From: Schistosoma mansoni
Lineage: Eukaryota > Platyhelminthes > Trematoda > Strigeidida > Schistosomatidae
Assembly (NCBI RefSeq): GCF_000237925.1
Contig: NC_031496.1
Coordinates: forward strand, 25,723,510 to 25,787,509
DNA length: 64,000 bases
Direction: 5' to 3'
Numbering within the stretch: the stretch's first letter is position 1; every line of letters starts with the position of its first letter. Positions 22,776 to 33,300 of the stretch are shown one piece after another. The position numbers and the translations under genes are program-made. Under the pieces are notes generated by a model. It searched no databases and was not told the origin of the DNA. It saw only the letters and a program-made list of their open reading frames with translations.

Positions 22776-24906
22776 TTAATCACCTGGTAATTCTTCACTT
22801 TGCTTTTAAGTAATTTGCTAATAAAAATCAAATCTACAGTTTTATTTTCATACATTTTTTTCCCTAATCTTTCGTAGTTTGTCCTCCATTAAATGTTTCC
22901 GCATAGAATTTGAATCCACTTTTTGGAGGTGAACATCAAATCGGCACAAAACAGTGATCTACTGTTAAATCTATCTAAGTGTCTAAATCACACAATTGAG
23001 ATACGCGCAAAATCAAAGTTCACAAAACAACAATTTGTCTAAAAAAGCGGTTTTTTGTTAAGTAATATACATTAATTAGCTACAAACCTCAACTTGTGAG
23101 GTATCTGTGGCTCCTTCTAAGTCTGAAATAAAAAAGGCTTCCTGAAATAATAACATAAAGAATAATTACAACATACGATAATGCAAGTGATAGCTGTGTC
23201 TAATCTTAATAGCAGTTTATCAACAAGCAAGAGCAAGCAGTATGGAAACCGTTGAGTATGAAAAAAGGATTAAGCGACTATAAAAAATTGATAATAACGG
23301 CCAAAATATTTGAAAGTGGTTATCATGATATATACAATAAATGTTATTAGTATATGTAAATACTTCGGAATAATGCACTTGCGTAGAAATTGCTAGGAAC
23401 ACAATTGTTTACTGAATATTAATAAGTAGTAAAACAATACACTTAAGAGTCAAAGGAAAGTGAATAAGGACAGAGAACGTAAAACGGACTTAACATTTAC
23501 ATTCCTGCATAATAGGTTTATATATTCAAAGATTAATTAATGTGTTTTACAATACCACTGTATATTATCATAAAACAGGTAACTTCGCTAGTGCAAGTAA
23601 ACATTTTTACCCAGGAAAGTTGTTCGCAATTCAAAGTTAATGTTTACGTATTTTTATGAGCTACATTAAATGTTTGTTAAGGAAATCTTCAGAAAGGAAG
23701 GCCGTGAAAGTTATGATATAAAATCCTGTGTTTCTTCTTCCTTAAATCTCTTGTAAAAATGGGCAAGCGACCACTTTAGTCTTAGGATTTATGTTTAGTA
23801 GGTCGATAGTTTGGATAATCGACTGACTTTTTCCGGACTATCAGTGAAGACTGGAGAATACTGGTCAGCTGTTTTACCCTAGCAATGTACACCCATGACT
23901 CTTATGCCTATCTTGTGGCCATTGATTTTGAATGGCTATCTAGCTAAAATCAATCAGTTTGTGATGTAATCGATCTTCAATTGTCTTATCTCAAACATTC
24001 AGAAAAATTGTGAATATGATGCTTTAGCTGATTTATTGTGCGAACCAGTTTGGTGGGAGGAGCGTTAAAATTATTCAAACTTCTGTGATTATTTGGAACA
24101 TAATGTTTCCATATGGTATCTTTTACATACTTGGTTCCCGATTCCTATCAAACTGAGAGTTCAAATTTTGATGAATTTTCATATTTAAACATAAGTTAAT
24201 GTTATAGCGAAATAATTATTGTATGATTTATGTAAGAATATGAATGTCCAAAGAACTATCTGGAATGATTTAAGATTTGTTTATATGACGATAAGTTACA
24301 AGATTCCAACTGTTAACCTAAGGACCTTAGTTGATCAAGCCTTTGAATTGAGCCATGTTGACAAGTGTAAACTACTCGGTTGAGATGCTTGTGATAACCT
24401 AACTGATAGTTGGAAACATTGAATGATATGTCTTAGCATCGATTGCTATAACGGAGATGTACCCATTTTTTTATCTTCTTCTAGATCTTAAATTTTAAAC
24501 TTAAAATATAATTTTTATTCCAAGAAATTTTTTTTCTCAAATTATATTGTTTATGCCTAATTTTGTTCTATTACCACTGATACTGTTAGTATTTGTATTT
24601 ATATCATTTGTCATGATAATTTGTTGTCATTGTCCTGAGATGGCGTTTCAACATGTATCGTTTAATAAATATGCTATATTTAATGTTACTTAACAGTTAT
24701 TTACTTATTTCTGAATCCATACTCCTGTTAGAGAAAATGAAAATTATTATTTATAACAATTTCTGAACAGGCTTGAACTAGATTTTCATTATGATCAGTT
24801 TGATTACTAAAAAAATACACAAATTCAGCTCTTATTGGAAAATCATGACAAACTAAATTCATGAATCCTTTAAATTGACAAAGGTCAAAGATCAGTTTGT
24901 TTCAAC
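22776..24906. other. Intergenic, nothing recognised
   Basis: AT-rich. No open frame with family similarity, no repeat matching others in this window and no RNA gene seen. 21766-22681 is the same. Confidence 0.45.
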
Positions 24907-25285
24907 TATATATATATTCTGGCGGTCTGCCTAAATATCTGTGCTACCTGTTCCTGACATCTAGATATTTCAGCAAGTTATCTGTTTCTTGTTTTTTTTT
25001 AACACATCATTATGTCTGTTAATCGCATAACCTATTCAGCCGTGTTTATGAAAAGTTTACGACCCTTCGTTGTACAATTTACAAAGAAGTACAATCAGAG
25101 ACATAGTGGTGGTGTATCGCAAAGAATATACATTATACAGATATCGATTCCTGAACTTCTAACATCCAATTGGCGATCGCTCAATATTTATCGTCGGGAT
25201 AGATCAAGAAATAAGTAACGGAAACTTGTTGAAATACTTTGTGTTGAGAATTCTATATTGTACCAAAAATATAATATTGAATAAA
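24907..25285 (+). repeat. Unclassified ~380-bp dispersed repeat, copy 2
   Basis: Aligns with 9673-10062. This copy has a 68-codon open frame from 25012, but the other copy does not keep it, so coding is unlikely. A SINE tail in antisense follows within about 15 bases. Confidence 0.7.
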
Positions 25286-25297
25286 GTAATTATTTTC

Positions 25298-25361
25298 ATA
25301 GTTGAAAGCGTGAGTCAATTGAAGCGCATTGCTGAAGAGTCCCATAGTAGGACGAAACGGC
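25298..25361. mobile_element. Composite SINE cut by an assembly gap
   Basis: Antisense tail (AGTTGAAAGCGTGAGTCAATT) switches at about 25327 to sense hammerhead: GCATTG, CTGAAGA, GTCCC..GGACGAAACGGC. It then runs into N, so the cleavage site and sense tail are not visible here. Confidence 0.75.
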
Positions 25362-25561
25362 NNNNNNNNNNNNNNNNNNNNNNNNNNNNNNNNNNNNNNN
25401 NNNNNNNNNNNNNNNNNNNNNNNNNNNNNNNNNNNNNNNNNNNNNNNNNNNNNNNNNNNNNNNNNNNNNNNNNNNNNNNNNNNNNNNNNNNNNNNNNNNN
25501 NNNNNNNNNNNNNNNNNNNNNNNNNNNNNNNNNNNNNNNNNNNNNNNNNNNNNNNNNNNNN
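25362..25561. other. Assembly gap (200 N)
   Basis: 200 N inside a SINE composite. The sequence that resumes at 25562 is the left arm of a perfect inverted repeat, which suggests this join may be unreliable. Confidence 0.99.
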
Positions 25562-25997
25562 TTAGTCGTAAAGATTAATGAATAAAAATATGATTATTCA
25601 GATTTCAGAATATCTTCTGTGATTAGAATATCTTTCTTTGTATATCTTTCATTGTATCTTGTTAACTTCTAGTCATCTTGTATACATATTTTGTTTGCCA
25701 TGTTGATTTATTAACTGTACTGATCACTGCTTCTCACAATGAAAATACTAAATCTCCACAAAACCCCTTCTGATAATAAAAGTAATTATTATTATTATTA
25801 ATATATATCACCACATTAGTATCGAATAGTTAAATATCTCGCAATTAATAAATCAACATGGCAAACAAAATATGTATACAAGATGACTAGAAGTTAACAA
25901 GATACAATGAAAGATATACAAAGAAAGATATTCTAATCACAGAAGATATTCTGAAATCTGAATAATCATATTTTTATTCATTAATCTTTACGACTAA
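25562..25997. repeat. Perfect 153-bp inverted repeat with 130-bp spacer
   Basis: 25562-25714 and 25845-25997 are reverse complements at all 153 positions by eye. The left arm starts on the first base after the N gap. The spacer contains a SINE tail (AAATCTCCACAAAACCCCTT, 25750-25770) and AT-rich sequence. No terminal motif or target-site duplication suggests a transposon. Confidence 0.9.
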
Positions 25998-27059
25998 AAT
26001 GATACCTAATATAGTTAAAGAGGATTTGAAAAAAAAGAAATATTAACAGAATCTAAGTATAGATGAAAAAAGTGATGACAGTTTGAAAAATGTATCTCTA
26101 ATCGATGATCTAGCCATTACCATCATCATCATGATGTTGTCGATAAATCATAATAGTGTTTCTTTTTGGTAGGTGAATAGGGAAATGTCATTTTATCATA
26201 AATATTGAACTATGATATTCAATGAAAGTTATTGAACAGTAAACTTTATATATATATTCTAACTAAAATAATCTAGAACTATTTTTTAAAGATGTTTTTT
26301 CTTTTTCTTTTCAACAACGAGAAAAACAGAAAATCAGAGATAAATAAAATAGTCAGGAGAATTGTGGCATTTGAACAATAATGACAAGAAATGAAAAAAA
26401 AACAACAAATGGGGAATCCATTCTACAATACCTACATAAATGAAAGAATATAGTCCATTATAAAAAAAAGACATAGCTGCAATGACATTTTCTATCTTGA
26501 ATAAAAAATAAAGTTTATTGATTGTTTTTCTTCGAAAAAAGAAAAAAACAAACAGCAAAACTTACGAATGACTACACTAGTTAAAAAAAAACAAACAAAT
26601 AATATGAGTGTATGTATATATATGTGTGTGTGTGTGAGAGAGAGAGAGAGGGAGGACAGATCGAGGAGCGATAGAATAGAACAGTAAAATCAAGTAGAAC
26701 AAAATGAAAAAAACAAACAATCAATCAATAGTTGTTATAGAGAAAAAGAACCAAATATTATTATTATATAAACATATATCTGAATACATTTAGTTTACTA
26801 GAAGAAAAGTAAAAAAAACAGTAATTATGTGTTGAAACAGTGAAAACAATTATGATGGACCAAATGAAGATTTTACTATTTTTTATTTGTATCATCTGAG
26901 AGAAAAAAAGACGTAGAGAGAGAGAGAGGGAGAGTATATGTGTGAGAGGGAGGTGGAAGAGTGAGAGACATGAGGAAGATATACCGTTTAGGAATGCAAA
27001 CATACTTGATATATATATGTATATTATTTGACGTAAAAGTAATTGAGTAGTTTATCTCT
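25998..27059. other. Intergenic, downstream of IQSEC
   Basis: A-rich on the plus strand with many short purine runs. A (GT)n(GA)n microsatellite lies at 26614-26651 and a second GA-rich tract near 26913-26960. The leucine/serine-rich open frames here are translations of these tracts. Confidence 0.5.
26614..26651. repeat. (GT)n(GA)n microsatellite
   Basis: TGTGTGTGTGTGTG followed by GAGAGAGAGAGAGAG. Confidence 0.9.
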
Positions 27060-27065
27060 TTTATT
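27060..27065 (-). promoter_or_regulatory. Candidate poly(A) signal of the IQSEC gene
   Basis: AATAAA on the minus strand about 88 bases past the stop at 27153-27155. Plausible, but AT-rich sequence yields such matches easily. Confidence 0.35.
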
Positions 27066-27152
27066 TGTATAAGAAATAAGTAGTGATAAATAAAAATACA
27101 AATATAATCATATAACGATGGAAGTAAAAGAAATGAATTCATTGAAAGTATA

Positions 27153-27340
27153 TTATTTTAGTTCGAATGCAACAAGATTTGTTTCACATAATGCTTGATA
27201 TAAATCATTTAATAAATTTTCATAATCATTTTTATCAAGTGCAGCAATAATAATCATTTGTTCCGGTTGTTGATTAATCAATGTCGTTTGTGATGTTCTT
27301 GACTTAGGAAATTTCCATAATTCTATTCCATAACGATACA
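27153..27340 (-). CDS. IQSEC: IQSEC exon (last): C-terminal PH strands and helix
   Basis: Acceptor ATATCATAG at 27341. The first two bases complete a GTG codon with the upstream exon. It encodes [17 protein letters not shown] through [19 protein letters not shown] and TAA at 27153-27155. It aligns with the YPNGIRL...KKFTDDLRESVAE end of vertebrate IQSEC PH domains. The protein ends just after the PH helix, so the long C-terminal tail of mammalian IQSEC isoforms is absent unless another exon is used. Confidence 0.85.
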
Positions 27341-30300
27341 CTATGATATCAACAAAAAATACAAGTTTTGTAGTCATTAGGAGTATATGTACGTTGAGAT
27401 GTAAGAAAAAAAATGAGGATAGTACAAATGGTTTTATGCGCTACAATAATTTCTACTAATGATCTTAAATTGTTGACTAAGTAGAATTAGATAGAGAACT
27501 TGTCTTTAAAAGCAGAGATGGATGGTGGATAGCAGTGGGACCCAGGACGCGTGTTTCGTTCTATTTGGAACTCGTCAGCTGGATGTACATGCATCCCAGA
27601 GTTGATGTTCACTCCGGGACTCAAACCTATTACCGTTCTCTCCAAACACCATCGCTTTATCTACTTAGATACTGAGTCCAGATAGCCACTGGCTTGTGCA
27701 ATGGGATGAAGTTTAATTTATTTTTGTATTGGTTGATTGAATCTTCTCATTGATTTTTAAGACTGCTATTGGCCACGAACGGTACTGGGCTCGAGTCTTG
27801 GAGTGTACATCAACTCTGAGATGCAGGTACATCTAGCTGATCAGTCCTAAATAGAACGGAACGCGCGTCCTGGATTCTACTGCTAGCCACCATCCATCTC
27901 TGCTTATAATGATTGCAACTGAAGACGATATTGAGGCAATCCACACAAGATGCATATGTGCCAATAAGAAACTGATCAATTGTAATCCTAAACATCAATG
28001 GAAAGATTCAAACAACCAATACAAAAATGAATTAAACTTATTTTTAGCTTAGATTAATGGATATAGAGAGAAAAATCTCAAGGATAGACCATAAATCATT
28101 TGTAACGTTTTAAACATTATACATAAACTAATGTGTTTGTATCTTGTAAATTGGTGAAGGAAACTTATTGTTTGGCTGGGATACATAATTGGTAAAGATG
28201 AAACTTCCAGAATAATTTTATAAAGAATTATTGTTCACAGTTTTTGGTGTCATTATTAAGTACTTAGTTTATGGTAATTTTGTAATGGTCTTATTGTCAG
28301 ATCTCATTTCACTTATTAACTGTTGTCGTACGCTTTAGTTTATTTAAATTACCGTTAATTAAGTATGGACTTAATGTACATATTTTATATCAAATATAAC
28401 TTGTAATAAATATATATTTGTTATATCCCAGGGAGAAAAGAAGTTGTATTCCTGACGTTTCGTTGTACTATTTAAACCTGTGTTAATTTAGCGTCGGCTA
28501 TTTATTTACTCTGAAGTGGCTTAAATTAAGTCAACAGACGTCAGAAATACAATTTTTCTACTCATTGGGATATAACAATAAATATATTTTCACAGTTGAA
28601 ATCATGAGTCAATTGAAGCTAGACCACCATCGAAAACCTGGAAGCACTGGACGGCCGTTTCGTCCTATTATGGTACTCCTCAGCAGTGTGCACCCACGAT
28701 CCCGCACTCGCGAGATTCGAACCCAGGACCTACCAGTCTCGAGCCAGAGCCCTTAACCTCTAGACCACTGAACCGGCCGGCATCCAACGGTGTTAATGTC
28801 TAACTTCAACCAATCCACGATTTTGAGCGACCGTTCATCAGTGCTTCCAGGTTTTCGATGGTGGTCTAGCTTCAATTGACTCATGATTTCAACTGTGAAA
28901 ATACTAAATTCTCCACAAAACCCCCTCTGAAAAATATATATTTGTCATTAACTCTCTACGCAATGCTCAATTTATTTGAAATCAAGTATAACTCAGTTAT
29001 GTACAAGTTGTGAATGTTTATTTGTGGTTATGTAATAGACTGAATTCTTGAATACGGATGACAAATACAGTACAGTAATATAAGGTTAAATCCACTTACT
29101 ATTTTTGTCTCCAGATTTGAGACTGAAGGGATAAAATTTTGTGGACTAACAGGGATTGAAATTCATGATAGTTGTATATTGGTCAAAATAAGGATTGTTA
29201 TTTCGACAGGTATGAAGCTCACTAGTAATTAGTGGATTCTATAATCAGCTGACTTGATTACTCGGACAATAATAAGGAAACTAAAATTTTCAACACTAAT
29301 CTTAGTATTTAACTTTGATTACGTCAATAAACTTCATTGAAATAATCAAATTTCTTGGAAAATTGTCTACAAACACCATTAAACATATTTCATACAATAA
29401 GAAATCCCACTCATTCAATCATTTTGAAAAAGAGAAAATTGAGACCAAATATCACTGTTAATTAGCAAATGAATATTTTGAGATGTCTTAAGCTTTCATA
29501 TTGCAGATTATCTACTTTCTGCTGACCACGTTTTTCTTTGAATCAACTCACACACAATACTGGTTAACTCAATGATTCCTCAATTTTATCAATGAACTGT
29601 ATTCTAAAGGGACGAATTTAATGAAGTTAGAACATTTGGAATTATTGTTCAGATTGGTATATATATTTTTATTACATAGTGGATAACTGTTTTATTGCAT
29701 TTTTATATTTTTCTTAATGTAAGCTTCCTCCGGACCTACTATTCCCTAATTATTGCTAATTAATTATGCACTATTTACTTCGTTTTCTGTGACTTATAGC
29801 ACGATTATGTTTAAAGTATGATTTTCTAATTGTTGTGCTGTGCGGCCTGCTAATTGGTGTATATAAGCTAATGGATGTCCGAGATAGTGGCTGGCAGATC
29901 GATTGAGATTTTATAATGGAAGCTCTGATGCTAACTTTTCTTTTAACTTGAGTCTGGGATAGAGAAAGTCTTGTGTATAGACGGACCATAGAGATGTAGC
30001 ATATATTGGCCCAAGGTTGGCTGTGGAGGTCAGAATACATAACTGGCCAAGTCTGGTACGCTAATTTATAAACGGAATAGCGAATGCGAGACCGAGAAAG
30101 CATAAGTATAGGGTTGTGAATTTTTATTGAGATCACGAATCGATCAGTGTAAGACAACCATTGAAAACCTGCGAGGCTAAGGGTAGGCGCGGGAGACTGG
30201 AGTTTCTGATTTTGATTCCCACATGTGGGATAGTGGATGGGTACTGCTGAAGAGTCCCATACCATGACAAAACAGTTGTCCAGTGCTTCCAGGTCTTCAA

Positions 30301-33300
30301 TGGTAGTCTAACGTTCATCGATCCATGATCTCAAAGAAATATTTTAATCAAATTTTGACTGACGATTTTGGCACGTGATATCGATTAGTTTCTGAAGATA
30401 TAACAAACTGTTTCATCATAGCACTATTGAATTACAAGATAAAATTCAATTAATACCGTAAATTTCAAATGATAAAGTTGAACTAATAATGATATGTATA
30501 AATTTTTCACTTACCATCAGTTTTAAAAGGACGAATTTTACATCTATATAATGAAAAAACATATAAAGCAGTAAGACGTGTATAGGAATGTGAAGTAGAA
30601 TCAGCTGCCTTTCGACTATAAAGTTCATTTTTTGATCTGCTTCTTCTTCCTCTTCCACCTCCTACTCTATGAGGTACACAACCAACAGTTGGTTGTATAC
30701 AGCTAAGTGTATTTGATCCAGTATTCATTATTTTAAATTTTTTATCACAATCGGTATACAATAAATCTAATGGTGGACGAAGAAAGTCATCATATTGACC
30801 TGGTGATAATTTCTTATCATTTATTTTTAATTGATTTTTTCTTGACTTGTCAAAAACTAATCTTCTACCAGAAGTACGTTTTGAAGAGGTATCTTTTGCA
30901 ATAATAATTAAATCATTAAAAACAAACAAATGTCGTAGGATACTGGTTTCTTTATGAGGAGGTTGATTCTGATTAATCTTTAGATAAGAAAAACAAACAA
31001 CGGAAGCAGTAAGAAAAACAAATTGCGAATGTTAGTGGTGATCGATTATTTTGTTACTTTAGTTATAGATCCATAGTGAAGCATTTATTGTATAATAAAT
31101 TATACTTTTTCCGTAATATAAGGTTTGTGGAGAATGTTGAATTTTGTGGATTACAACACGGATTGATTTTACCCATACAATTATCGAAAACTAGGTTGAA
31201 GTGAAGTGATTACCACGAGGCATGAAAACTATAGTTTAATTCCTGGAGGGGTTGTGTATACATCCTGTTGATGATACATAATAGGATAAAATGTCTGTTC
31301 AATGCTTCCTAGATAACTCAAGTGAGTTATATTGTCTGAAAATCATTTCTCTTGAGAGGAAGCTGAAATAAACATATTATATTTCATCTTATGATGAGGA
31401 TGACAACAAATGAGTGATTATTTACCTCCAATATGGACTAAAAATATATGTTAAGCTTAACTAACCAGAAATGGTAACACAAGGTAAAAACGAAACTATT
31501 ACATTATCTTAAAATGATAAGAGGAAAGATAAATTAAATCATACAATCAACATATTACCAATTGACTGGGAATTAGTCTGAGAATTAATAACGCCGATAA
31601 ATATTCATGGTTGAAGTAAATTATACTGACAAATATGAATAACTAACTAGCCAGTCAGAAAATAGTGCTTGGTTAAAAAGCAATTTATCATACAATAAAT
31701 AAACAGTTTTGAAGTGATTAATGAATATTTTCATGTTGAATTATTCATCATAGAAAGGAAGAACAAAAGGTTGAAGTAAGTATTTGCAATTAGAATGGGG
31801 GAATGCTTTCTATTCATAGTGAAGAATAGCTATGTGGATAGCTCTTGAAATTTTAATTCCAAGAACTTTTAAGTTGTATGCAAAAAGTCATAGATCATGT
31901 TAAAGTGTAATGGATATTTCAATTTTTCCTGTTTTCTATTATTTGACCCTGAAGATAGTGACAACTTTCTCATTATCATGTGAGAAATCGTTCTAATTCC
32001 TTAGTTATCCAGTGATTTTTGGTTTTTAGAGTAATATTCATACCCTTTTTAGAAGGAATGGATATTCAACTAAGTTCATCAACAAACTTATGAATGAAAT
32101 AAGCATACGATCGAAGGTAACAACTGTTTCGAAGAAGTTACTGTCCTCGAAGTTACAGTTCCTAAATAACTCTACCGAGGAAATAATAGCACAAAGGTTA
32201 GAAAAAGCAGTTCAGAAAACATTTACTGCAGCCAAACTGAATGCAGTTTTTTACAGCCGTCCGTTTGTGAAAACCCGTTATAAAATAGACTGCCTGAATT
32301 CGCCACATTCATGTATGTCTATCAATTCAACTGATCTTGTGGAGCAAGTTACTTGGGATGTATAGTTCTCCAAGTCCGTCATCATATAGCAGCACACTAT
32401 TCGTTTCAGTCATGTGAAGAAGAGGAAAGAGGGATTAAGAGTTCTACTGTCTCTCAATTGACTGGCACCGAACACCATATTGACTTGAATAAAGCTTTTG
32501 AAGTTATTCACTATATTCCATCACATTCACTGTATGTTTTAAGTCATTATCTTTTGCATACTACTGAAGCTATTAGAATTGGTATTCTCAAGCCTTATAT
32601 TTGCAATCAAAAGAATTTTAAACAACAACTCTATCTGTCTTGGCAATTGATAAGCCAGTGTGCTTAAGATGACCATTGATTAACCGTACTCTTTCAAAAA
32701 AACAAAAAACATATTCAAACAATTTTCTAATTCTCATAGTTGAAATTTCCACAAATCCCCCATACTAATCATTCCCCAATTTCTTTCACTGTTTAATTAA
32801 CATTTTTTTAATTTTTACGATTAATTACTTTGATGATGATAATCTTTTTTTCTTGCAATTATCCAATTGTTCATTTGATAGTATTTTTGTAAACACTGTG
32901 AAATTATATAACTCATTATGTTACCCTACTATTCGATTAGTATTATTTTATTTCTCAGTACAGAGATTGTGAAGATTGTTGAGTTTCAGTTGGGACCTTG
33001 AACCGTTCAATGTTAGACCATAATTATTAACCACATATATATTAATATATATTAGTGTAAAGCCCTCAAATGCCCTGGTACGGCCGAGAGTGGGGAGAGT
33101 CCACTCTCCCTATCGAAATGCTCTCACATGGCCACGCGTATATAGTCTCTGACAGGGAAGTTCTACTCACCGCCTTCTAGTGGCATTACTGTGCTTACGA
33201 AATTGAGAGGACGAAAAGCGAATGTCTGGCGCTTTAACCGGGTTGGTGGACATGGAGGGTCCACCTAGGGGAGTTGGAAAACCCTGATTTCAAACCAATG

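Larger units (their letters stand above)
27341..30514 (-). other. IQSEC last intron
   Basis: GTAAGTG donor at 30514, CATAG acceptor at 27341. It holds an inverted Sm-alpha pair, PLE termini and two composite SINEs. 28926-30114 shows nothing recognisable; 29830-30110 is a somewhat less AT-rich block without a match. Confidence 0.8.

Noticed and set aside
25562-25997. Inverted repeat read as a DNA transposon with long terminal inverted repeats
   Set aside because: No transposase, no target-site duplication, and one arm abuts an assembly gap.
29771-30265. 164-codon open frame on the minus strand
   Set aside because: It runs through a SINE composite and unrelated AT-rich sequence; no domain.
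30446-30658. Alternative minus-strand frame over the IQSEC exon
   Set aside because: It is a shadow frame of the PH-domain exon 30515-30977, which has splice and homology support.
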